This document shows positions 34,638 through 43,773 of a DNA stretch of 64,000 nt, one piece after another; within the stretch, counting starts at the first letter, position 1, and each line of letters opens with the position of its first letter. The position numbers were made by a program, and so were the translations under genes. The notes beneath the pieces were generated by a model that saw nothing but the letters and a program-made list of their open reading frames with translations, was not told the origin of the DNA and searched no databases. Origin of the DNA: Tridacna crocea (lineage: Eukaryota > Mollusca > Bivalvia > Cardiida > Cardiidae); the NCBI GenBank assembly GCA_943736015.1, contig OX031070.1, forward strand, positions 22,589,673-22,653,672, in the 5' to 3' direction.

Positions 34638-34761
34638 TTAACTCTTTACCACACGAGAAAATTGTAGACTCGTTACCAGCATTTTCTCCTTTTCCCACAA
34701 GTTTTCTAAAAGCTTCTTTCTCAGGGGCGTCAAAAGTAGGGATTGTGTTGTAATGGGTTAA
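34638..34761. mobile_element. TTAA MITE, internally deleted
   Basis: TTAACTCTTTACCACACGAG to GTAATGGGTTAA in 124 bp. Only the right stem arm (CCAGCATTTTCTCC) remains. It abuts the 190-bp MITE to its left. Confidence 0.8.
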
Positions 34762-35571
34762 ATAACTCATTACCAATCGACAAAATCCCAAACCGTCTAA
34801 AAACAAAAAAGCTGTAAAGACGACCAATACTTTCCTTTTTGGGATCCAGGGAGAATTGTCACTGATTGTTGATATCGTACTTTCAATACATTGTTTCCAA
34901 AGAATATTCGGAGCACGCTAGAGGTATAATACGAAAAAAACACTGGAGCTCAGCATTCAGTACCGTAATTCCCCCAAGTATTCGGACGGAAAAAAATAAT
35001 TATTTTTTTTGGTGTCCGAAAACTTATTAAATTATTTGTGTGACTGTCCGAAAATTTCGGGAAATCTCTTTCCAACAACAACAACATATCCTTTATAGAC
35101 ATTGTATGTACAACATACAGTAAAGGATATATTTCCCGAAAAGAACTGACATGAGATCGACCTTTATGGATTAATAAAACTTACTTGTAAAAAGAGTTCA
35201 CACAATTACGTATTCCAACGCAAATAGCTACTTCGCTAAACAATCCTAAATCATGGTTGTGATAAGGGTTATTCTTGACCTGACTAAACCTGGTTACGTC
35301 ACCCATGTATACACGTGCTTGTCTCCATGCCACATGTCTGTGTACAGGTCGTTACAACTAGCCATCCCGTTATGCATTAAAAGTGTATCTTATAGCGTTT
35401 ATAGATAAGATTTACATCTTTAATGCGTCACGGGTATTGGACTAAATATATTATACAGCCTGTGTGACACAAATTAGCACCTGCATTCAGTCTACCGCAA
35501 TCAATCGGATACCAAACAAAGGATTTAAGCTTAAAACATAGATTGATTTACTCTTCTCAGGTACATGCTAA

Positions 35572-35868
35572 TTAACTCTTACCACACAATCACGACTTTA
35601 AACGATCCTGGGGTAGAACCTTTTGAAAACATTGTTAGAAAAGGAGAAAACGCTGGAATCATTTTCTCCTCTTCCCCCACAGTTTTCTTCGGTATCCAAT
35701 CAAAAATCATTTTAGCAAAATGTAATTGTCGTCTGCTAACCCTTCGAATTTTATCTAGTCCAAGAAAATTTTCGTTTGGTAAAAGTTTACCATATCCCAA
35801 ACAAGCCTTTGTCGTATGCAAACTCTTTCAGTTTGGAAGAGTCTTTAATTTGTTGTCTGGGAAAGAGA
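35572..35868. mobile_element. TTAA MITE copies fused, types A and B
   Basis: TTAACTCTTACCACACAATC with stem AAGGAGAAAACGCTGG, then a type B end (CCCAAACAAGCC, GTCTGGGAAAGAG). It lies inside the 34963-36190 element. Confidence 0.65.
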
Positions 35869-36045
35869 ATTGCAGACCTTCGTCGATCTTCTGAACCATT
35901 TTAATTTGTTGTTTGGGAAAGAGTGTAGCGGGTCTTCGTCAACTTCTAAACCATTTTAATTTGTTGTTTGGGAAAGAGTGTAGGGGGTCTTCGTCAACTT
36001 TTAAATCATTTTAATTTGTTGTTTGGTAGAGTACTGCGGGTCTTC
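35840..36045. repeat. tandem repeat, about 55-bp unit, four copies
   Basis: TTTAATTTGTTGT(T/C)TGGGAA recurs near 35843, 35899, 35954 and 36010. The unit derives from a MITE end (TTTGTCGTTTGGGAAAG). Confidence 0.75.
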
Positions 36046-36199
36046 TAAACCATCATAATTTCGTGTCCGAAAATTTAGGGACAATTATTTTACCAAGTGT
36101 CCGAACTTAGGGACAAAAAATAAATTATTTCGGAAAATAATTAATGGTGTCCGAAAATTTAGGGTGTCCGAATACTTAGGGGAATTACGGTATATGTGT

Positions 36200-37335
36200 C
36201 AAACAAAAACTTGGATACCAACAGTGTTTATTCTGGACAGGGGCTATTCATGGTAAAATTGTCAACATCACTCAATATTGCAACATAATGCTCGACAAAG
36301 ACAGAAAGACACAAATGATTAAGGAGATACAAAAAAGATTACATATAGCTATAACATAAACTCGAATGAAAATGTATGAAATTTTCATGGGAGGTAACTA
36401 TGACACTTCTGGAAAATCAGTTGTCTTGTTCTATTTTTGGATCACTTGCAGACAAATTCTGCTCTTTGGGAAAAAGTCGTATTTCTCTCCACATTCAAGC
36501 ATTATGGAAACAAAATATGGATATTCAGGCTGTATTAATCATTGTAATTTGACACTTGTCACAAATTAACATAACTAACATAAAAAAAATCCACTATTGC
36601 TTTATTTCAGTTAATAATTTGGGTGAAATGTATCAGACTTTATAAGCGACACGATTATTAATGTAAATCAGATTAAAACCGACAAAATACAATAGTCAAT
36701 ATAGCACTCTATTTTTGTTACTGAAAAATTCATGCTGGAATCGAGACTTTACGTTATGTAAAAAAGTCTAAATATAAAAAAAATTACCATATCGTCTCCT
36801 TATTGAGAGTAGCTGGTTACCAGCTTTCTACTTTTTTCTTTCTCATGCTTGTACAGGATTGTCTGGTGGTAAAAGTAAGGATCTGGCCATCATATGAAAT
36901 GAATGTCATGACATATTTGAAATTCACAATTCACACAGGTATAGTTGTCCTTGCTGGTACCGTGTCATCTATGATATCGCACTAATCCAGAAATATACCT
37001 AATTTGCATAATATTATGTAGCGCCACCTATGCACTGTCTATTCTATCAAATGGAAGGCAGAAAAGTTTTTAAATCGCATTGGTTAAAAATAAGATATAG
37101 ATCTATCTTCGTTCATGATGAGTAACTTTCAATATTCACAAGTATTGCATTAATAAAGCACAATTTTCCTCCATGTTTTGAAAATATTTCTACCTTTCTT
37201 TGAACCAATAATTCTTATTTGAGAAGATAAGGTCATTCGCTGCGGCATCATGGTCCTATCCAGAAACGAAAACTATGAACATAAAACAGTTTTTTGAAAA
37301 TCATGCATAATTTGTATGATTTCCCAAATCACAAT
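36200..37335. other. no gene recognised
   Basis: AT-rich unique-looking sequence. ORFs at 36366 and 36803 lack motifs. Confidence 0.3.
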
Positions 37336-37337
37336 GG

Positions 37338-37478
37338 TTAACCCATTACCACACAATCCCTACTTTTGACGCCCCTGAGAAAGAAGCCTTTTGAAAACAC
37401 TGTAGGAAAAGGAGAAAATGCTGGTAACCAGCATTTTCTCCTTTTCCCACAGTGTTTTCTACCCTTCCCAGAGTCACC
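37338..37478. mobile_element. TTAA hairpin MITE, right-truncated, young-looking
   Basis: TTAACCCATTACCACACAAT through a near-perfect stem meeting at GGTAACC. It ends at CTACCCTTCCCAGAG. Confidence 0.85.
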
Positions 37479-37619
37479 TGTAGTCAACATGGTTGCTAGA
37501 TATTTTTGTGTGAAAAACGATCACAGTATCGGAAAGTAATACTTATGAGCTCTCTTTCTTGTAGTAAACTTCCTTCGAAATCAAGTACCACAGTGCGAGC
37601 GTATTCCTTTTGCTACAGG

Positions 37620-37720
37620 ACCGAACACTCTGGACATGTTCCAGGTCAATGGAGTATTTCGGAACACCGTGCCGTGTTCTTCAGAACATATTCTGACTGT
37701 TCCAATTCAATCGAGATGCA
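37620..37720. repeat. GGAACA/TGTTCC-rich repeat, related to 38230-38350
   Basis: CTGGACATGTTCCAGGTCAA and GTGTTCTTCAGAACATATTC recur in looser form at 38240-38350 (GTTCCAAACATGCTCTTCCG, AACATTGTGCCAGGACAGG). Confidence 0.4.
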
Positions 37721-37887
37721 GTGCACCTGCTGAATGGCTGCTAGGTGATACAAGATGGCTGAAAGACAAACAATTCTTCATGGCAAAATTTGAAATTGTT
37801 CTTTTTCACTATATGAATGCCATAAACAAAGGCATAGTAGACTCATCTCTAATCCCAATCTGCAGTTAATCAAGTCCAAACTAGATA

Positions 37888-38157
37888 TACCTTCAATCTG
37901 AAGGTGTCTGCTCCGATGCTATTTTTGTTACTGGTTTCTTACATACACCTTCGGAGCAACCTTCATTAAAAGTACCAAGTATTTATTAGCTGTCATTGGA
38001 AATTTTGTCGCATTCCAGTAGAGTCGTTTGAAAAGATAAGGGTAAAATCATATTAATTCCAGATAGATCTAGATCTACTTTGAATATATGTTGCTCTAAA
38101 GGTCCCGTGTAGACCAGACACAAAAATAGCATCGGAGCAGACCTTCAGACTGAAGGT
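37888..38157. mobile_element. foldback element, CTTCAGTCTGAAGG ends
   Basis: ACCTTCAATCTGAAGGTGTC, then TGCTCCGATGCTATTTTTGT, pairs with ACAAAAATAGCATCGGAGCA and CCTTCAGACTGAAGGT. One arm recurs at 44305-44400. Confidence 0.72.
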
Positions 38158-38399
38158 AGTCCTCAACTAGTCTAACACAGCTAAGACAGTAGCTCTTGCA
38201 ACAGCCATCATTCCAATGTACTTTCATTTCAATATGGTTTAGAACAATGTTCCAAACATGCTCTTCCGGAACAGCTTATTGTGTTCTGAAATATTCCTTT
38301 CAGACATTCCAGAACAGCATTCCAGAACACAGAACATTGTGCCAGGACAGGTTGAAAGGAATACGCCCTTTCTCATCATGCACGTGATGATCTTTCATT

Positions 38400-39180
38400 C
38401 TTTGTTCAAGCAGATTTCACAGGAGGGTTTAATTTACCTCTGGATATTCCAAATTGAGCATTTCGTTAAATGAAAATAACAATATTGCTGAATAGATAGG
38501 GTGAAACTATGATAAATCTACATACATGTACAGTAGAATTTTACAGAAAATCAGAGGGCGGGAAAAACAACATTCAAAAGTTTAATTTCTATAAACACGC
38601 TCGGATTAGAAAAGGCACGAAAAAAACCAAAGCAAGATCAATTCACCTCGCTACTGTATGTATTTCCAATCATAAACATCTACATTAGATAAAGAATGAA
38701 TGACAAACTTACTTTGTTCTTTCCATAATGAAATTTGATTTCTTTATCATAGACAGGGATAATCCCTTGCCTTGCAGCAGAACCGCCTCGACACAGTGTG
38801 ACGTGGCCAGCTTTGATTGGTTAATTAGAAAATGCACTGAAAAGCGATGGAAATTTTCACCAAAGCAAATTTGATACTGAAATACAATTACGGTTCCGAT
38901 GCTTTTGATTTATCTTATTTCTGAAGTTTCTTTTCCTTGTCAAAGATTACCCCTCTCCATTTGGCACTAAATATTTGGGCCTACATTTTGTTTACTATAC
39001 TCACTAGGAACCAACGTACAGTGTCGCAAATCGGAATCTTCTGCCACTGTACGCACCAAATCAGTCAGCTGCGGTACCTAAACATAAATCATAAAACAGA
39101 CTGGTAGGTGAATCCTAGCGAACAGAAACTTATCACGTGTATACCATTTGATAGTGTCACGGAGAGAGGTTACCGTTAGA
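38400..39180. other. no gene recognised
   Basis: Unique-looking sequence, some GC-richer stretches near 38770-38820, but no exon identified. Confidence 0.3.
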
Positions 39181-39184
39181 TATA

Positions 39185-40451
39185 CAGGGTGTTTCATAAT
39201 ATCTGTCCCCATTCTAAACCATTGTTGTTTCGTCAAAACTTAACACACAACTAAAGCAAATTTTTACGTATCTGCATAGCAGACAAAACAAATTTTTATA
39301 TTAATATATAATTTGTATTAGTACCTTTAAAAGTGTCAATCCTGCCTGGCATCAATCTTATAAGAGATGTTCAATTTGACGTCCGTTTTCGGCAATGACG
39401 ACGTCAAGTCTTTGTCTGAAATTATTGATCACGTTCCTACATGTTTCCTGATCAATGGAGCGGATCTCTCTCCTGATGGCAGAACTACAGAATTTGGGAA
39501 ACTGAGAAACCTGACTTTTGTGTAGAGAAACCTCTACATAGCGAAAAAGTTACTGTATGGGCAGCGTTGAGTGTTAACAGTATCGTTGGTCAGTTCTTTT
39601 CCGAAGATGATGAAGGTAAAGTTGAAACTATAAACAAGGATCACTACCTTAATTAATCTCATTAACCCTTTCCCAAACAAGCCCTGGTTTTTACGTGTCT
39701 GCAGTAAAAGTCTTTTGAAAACACTGTGGGAAAATGAGAAATTGCTCGTAACGAGCAATTTCTCCTTTTCCCACAGTGTTTTTTTACCCTTTTTGAGAAC
39801 TTTCTGCCATTTTCTCATAATCTAAAATTGCCCTCTGCAAACTCTTTTTGTTTGGAAGAGTTCAAACTTTGTCGTTTGGGAAAGGGTTAAGAGATAATTT
39901 ATTCCAGCGCTGAAGACGAAGGGGGTTAACATTAAAAGGATATGGTTTCAGCAAGATGGAGCTGCTCCACACACCACTGTGCATAGACGTGTTAGACTGG
40001 CTGACAAAAACCTTCGGTAGTTTCATCTCCCTCAAGACTGATCAGGAATGGCCGCAAAACTCGCCTGATCTGAGCCCCCTTGACTTCTTTTTGTGGGGTT
40101 ACTTGAAGGACAGGGTATACAGACCCACACCAGCAAATACAGGTGAACTTAAGAGTGCCATCAGGAGAGAGATCTTCTCCATTGGCCAGGAAACATGTAG
40201 TCCTGAACGTGATCAATAATGTCAGACAAAGACTTGACGTCGTTATTGTCGAAAACCGACGTCATATTGAACATCTCCTATAAGATTGACGCCATGCAGG
40301 ATTGACACTTTCAAAGGTACTAATACAAATTATATATCAATATAAAATTTGTTTTGTCTGCTATGCAGATACGTATTCGCTTTAGTTGTGTGTTAAATTT
40401 TGACGAAACCGTAATGGTTTAGGAAGGGTACAGATATTATGAAACACCCTG
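39185..40451 (+). mobile_element. Tc1/mariner-type transposon with long inverted repeats, broken
   Basis: The ends CAGGGTGTTTCATAATATC and its complement are flanked by TA. The inverted repeats are very long: 39185-39480 pairs with about 40155-40451. The plus-strand interior carries transposase pieces: RIWETEKPDFCVEKPLHSEK and VTVWAALSVNSIVG before 39660, and WFQQDGAAPHTT plus WPQNSPDLSPLDFFLWGYL after 39900. The last holds the third catalytic Asp region of this IS630/Tc1/mariner transposase type. The N-terminal DNA-binding half is missing, frames are disrupted, and a hairpin MITE is inserted at 39662-39890. The right inverted repeat includes the transposase 3' end. Confidence 0.82.
39662..39890. 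mobile_element. TTAA hairpin MITE, subfamily B, inside the mariner
   Basis: TTAACCCTTTCCCAAACAAG to GGGAAAGGGTTAA. The stem GAGAAATTGCTCGT pairs with ACGAGCAATTTCTC. It interrupts the transposase remnant, so it is the younger insertion. Confidence 0.9.
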
Positions 40452-40479
40452 TATATGTACATGTAGATCCATATATATT

Positions 40480-40640
40480 GAGGATAATCAACTGGTTATT
40501 TTTGATGCGAAAATTATCTCACGAGGATACGTTGATAGGCGTAGAAAAAAACGAGTGCGCAGCACGAGTTTTTTTAAACACCTTACGACGCATCCGAATG
40601 AGATATTTTTCATATAAAAAATAACCAGTTGATTATTTTA
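40480..40640. mobile_element. foldback MITE, AATCAACTGGTTATTTT ends
   Basis: GATAATCAACTGGTTATTTT pairs with AAAATAACCAGTTGATTATT. A second, inner pair (AAAAAACGAGTGC/GCACGAGTTTTTTT) forms a stem. Confidence 0.75.
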
Positions 40641-40739
40641 TTTATGATATACCTTATTAACATTATTATTTTTAATTTTTCGTTTGAAAGTCGAAAAATG
40701 AATGTAGTAAAAAAAAAAGTAGTTCCTAAATTACCGCAG

Positions 40740-40800
40740 GAAGTGAAAGTGAAAGTTGATATCGTCACTAGTGATGATATCAAAATTTATTACACTGGGA
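40740..40800. repeat. palindromic GATATCGTCACTAGTGATGATATC-type site
   Basis: The arms GTTGATATCGTCACTAG and CTAGTGATGATATCAA face each other directly next to the foldback MITE. Confidence 0.5.
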
Positions 40801-40905
40801 AATTCCAGGATTTCACTACTAGGTATATAATAAAGATCTATTACCACTTGAAACCTGCCTTACTGTTGAGCTAGCTTTTATAGCGATGCAGTTTGGTGTA
40901 TTGAT

Positions 40906-40975
40906 TTCTCTCCGTGGAAGTTAAGCAACGTGCATTAAATTAGTGCCTGGATGGGTGACCAGGTCGTTGCATGTT
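40906..40975 (+). repeat. 5S rRNA-like fragment (SINE3-type or 5S pseudogene)
   Basis: GAAGTTAAGCAACG followed by TGCCTGGATGGGTGACC is the internal promoter region (A box to C box) of 5S rRNA. The 5' third and the 3' end of 5S rRNA are missing. The downstream palindrome ACTGCCGGACTGGAG..TCCGGTCCCC may be the SINE body. Confidence 0.6.
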
Positions 40976-41194
40976 ACATTTGTTAGCAGAGGTGGGATAA
41001 TGACAACTGCCGGACTGGAGTTGCCTTCCGGTCCCCATCATTCCCCCGGCTTATTTGTATGTATGCTATATCGGTCTCGGGGTCGAAATAGTCTCAATAA
41101 TGAGACGCTACGATAATCTTTTACATATTTTGGACATTTATTATGTATATGTATACTGTACCAGAGGCGACCAGTCAAAAAGTAACATCGCCTT

Positions 41195-41275
41195 TGGGTA
41201 CGGTCATCGGTCATCTATGGTCACATCATGACGGTCAGTGATGCACCCAGGTCACGAGTCAGATACACCAGATGG
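41195..41275 (-). repeat. tRNA-SINE remnant
   Basis: TCTATGGTCACATCATGACG and GTCAGTGATGCACCCAGGTC resemble the middle of the SINE at 8731. Confidence 0.45.
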
Positions 41276-41308
41276 GATCGTAGGCCTATATAAGATCCCT
41301 GGATACAC

Positions 41309-41668
41309 CGTTGTCTGCGCATGTCATATTCTTCGAAGATTCGACTATCTTATGTGACACATCACTAGCCCCAAAAGCGGGCTGACTGTAATATTACGCT
41401 CTATAAAGTAGCAATGTTGCAAATAGCTTAAAAAGTTATCAATAACGTTTGAGGAGAAATGAGACCTGCTTTAGCTCCAGATTTCTCTAAACTGCTGACC
41501 ATAGCTGAGTGAATTGCACGAGGTAGCGTTTTATTGAGTAAACGTTTATTTTAGTTTGATTTTCAAAGTAACGGTTGTCGCGTAGGAAAGTGGTTCGGCT
41601 CTGTACCCAGGATGCCCAAATTAGATAGATGAGTATTTATATAATGCCATCTAGCGGGAGATAATGCT
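41309..41668 (+). repeat. direct duplication, copy 1 (360 bp)
   Basis: Shares CACTAGCCCCAAAAGCGGGC, TAGCTGAGTGAATTGCACGA and ACGGTTGTCGCGTAGGAAAG with copy 2 at 42070. It ends GCGGGAGATAATGC. Confidence 0.85.
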
Positions 41669-41882
41669 GGATATACTAACCACTGAACTACCCGGCTGGG
41701 CCAGTATCCAGTGTCTAATATTACAGGTCTGGAGTTTGTGTGGGCATAACGCTAGATTAAAATCTATTTGTTACTTATGTTAAAAACGACTTCTACAAGC
41801 TTTTTAGATACTTACAAGTTTAATAACTTGTCTTTGGTCATGTTAGTTACTTAAATTTAAATGCATTTCGTTGCAATACAGA

Positions 41883-42069
41883 TTAACCCTTTACCCTATG
41901 AGGCATTTCTATGTTATCTCTAATTGACCCAAAATAACAGCAAGGATGAAGCTGTTTCTTATACATGTATATATGACACCTTTTGATAGCACAGAAAACA
42001 TCATGGCAAAAGGTGAATAAAATCATTGCTCGTCGTAAGTCTTGAGAAAGTCTTGTTGACACTCCCAAA
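41883..42069. mobile_element. TTAA MITE subfamily C, right half missing
   Basis: TTAACCCTTTACCCTATGAG and CCTTTTGATAGCACAGAAAA, then truncated just where duplication copy 2 begins. Confidence 0.7.
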
Positions 42070-42426
42070 CGTTGTCTGTGCATGTCATATATATTCTTCA
42101 AAGATTCGACTGTCTTATATGACGCATCACTAGCCCCAAAAGCGGGCAGACTGTAATATTACGCTCTATAAAGTATCAATGTTGAAAATAGCTTTTATCA
42201 ATACGTTTGAGGAGAAATATGAGACTTGCTTTAGCTCCAGATTTCTCAAAACTGCTGATCATAGCTGAGTGAATTGCACGAGGTAGATTTTATTGAGTAA
42301 ACGTTTATTTTCGTTTGAAATTCAAACTAACGGTTGTCGCGTAGGAAAGTGTTTCGGTTCTATACCCAGAATGCCCAAATTAGATAGATGGGTATTTATA
42401 GAATGCCATCTTGCGGGAGATAATGC
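42070..42426 (+). repeat. direct duplication, copy 2 (357 bp)
   Basis: Same order as copy 1 with scattered substitutions and small indels. Copies are spaced 761 bp start to start. Confidence 0.85.
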
Positions 42427-42429
42427 ACT

Positions 42430-43530
42430 CCCAAAGCCTTATGAGACCTCTCCAACAGTGGTGAGTTTAAAAAAGTAGAGTACCACAGAATTTGCTGTGT
42501 AAACCCATTTTTCTTGCGAAATTGTACTGATATACACAGTCTGTTTCATCATGTATTTCTACATGTATATAAGGCGAAATAAAAAAAAAACAGAAACAGG
42601 AAATAGGCGTGGTTTATTTTCATATAGAATCACTGTCTTATCCAATTAAATCTCTTAGAAATGACATGTGATAAATTGCCAAACGTTGATTTGGTCAAAA
42701 GCTGTGTACATGAAAAGGCCGGACTTACAGAATATCAAGCACCGGCATTTGCGATCTTTCAGTGGGAGACTTTTTCATGGCGTTTCAAAGCCCCTCTCTG
42801 GAATGTTAGAATCAACAATTGTCTGATAAAAGTAAATACACCAATCATATGAAATAAAACGGTATTCCCTCTGGATTTTATGTCTAGAGATAAAGGCAAA
42901 AATACCGGACATGGGCTAGACTATTGGTGGTGTGGTTCCTGGTGGTGTTACATGCCGTAGAACTTTACAATTTTTCACGCATTGGAAAAGCCGTACCTGC
43001 GAGTGGTGGTTTGGTAATAGCCAAATATACAATTTTCTAGAGAAATATAGATCTAATCGAAAACCATCCGACAACAAGAGAAAGAGATTTACTATGTACA
43101 GCCCAGGTCGACACCGACGGGAAACACGTTCTATTTTTACACGAGCAACTTGCTCATTTACATACAGGAAATATACCGAAGAAGCTTCAAACATATAGGG
43201 TCTGAAGGAGACATCATGGAAAATAATTACATGCTTGTTATGTTATGGAATTTAAGCGTCGTTAGTCATGTGCTGGCAGTCACTTAACATTTCCACAATG
43301 TTTTGTTTTTGTTTTATTTTTGGCGTGATATATAGAAATAGCTTATGATTCTTAACTGTTGAAGATTTGTTTTTTTTTTTCCCCATATAAATTTCAGTGA
43401 TATAGATCTATATATTTTTTAATTGGGTGTGAAGTGAAAATTCTGAATACCCACCTTAAGAATTCGTCTACGGATCCGATTCTCAAACGAAATTTATGAA
43501 TATTCATAAGCATAATTACATCAGGTCATT
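42430..43530. other. upstream region of the KCTD7-like gene
   Basis: Mostly unique sequence. A polypyrimidine tract and AG at about 43365-43397 could be an acceptor for a 5' untranslated exon. Overlapping ORFs of about 90 codons on both strands at 42916-43198 have no known motif. Confidence 0.35.
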
Positions 43531-43536
43531 CACCGG

Positions 43537-43773
43537 ATGCCTTATACCACATTCCAGAAATTCCTGTCAAAGCCTGGAGACTTCGACCAAGAAATGGAAA
43601 TCTGTGACGATGACTCCAGTGATGATTCGGTGGAAGAGATTGAAATCAAGTCAGTCAGACCTGTTCCTCGATCCAGGATAAAGGAGAAAGTTATCAGCCC
43701 AGCTAGATCAATCAGTCCGAATTCTGTGCTAAATGTCAGTGGTGATCAGCTGTCAATTAAGAAATGTATTGAT
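43537..43773 (+). CDS. KCTD7-like gene, exon 1
   Basis: The first coding exon gives the tail of the protein: EICDDDSSDDSVEEIEI, then basic and proline/serine-rich sequence (RPVPRSRIKEK, SPARSISPNS). It ends KKCID before GTAAGT. This region is not part of the BTB fold and looks disordered. Confidence 0.8.

Larger units (their letters stand above)
34963..36190. mobile_element. non-autonomous DNA element with CCGTAATTCCCC ends, TA target
   Basis: Both ends read CCGTAATTCCCC(C/T)AAGTATT followed by CGGAC, in inverted orientation, and are flanked by TA. Beyond the terminal repeats each end carries further GTCCGAAAATTT-type repeats, like clustered transposase-binding sites. There is no transposase ORF. 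The interior holds a decayed hairpin MITE (35572 onward), a 55-bp tandem array and two further short palindromes. A Tc1/mariner-related origin is inferred from the TA flanks only. Confidence 0.7.

Noticed and set aside
39956-40219. An independent host gene with SPDLSPLDFFLWG
   Set aside because: It is the C-terminal part of the mariner-type transposase inside the inverted repeats.
42916-43198. Overlapping ORFs of about 90 codons on both strands
   Set aside because: Neither has a recognisable domain or convincing splice sites, and open frames on both strands suggest base composition rather than coding.
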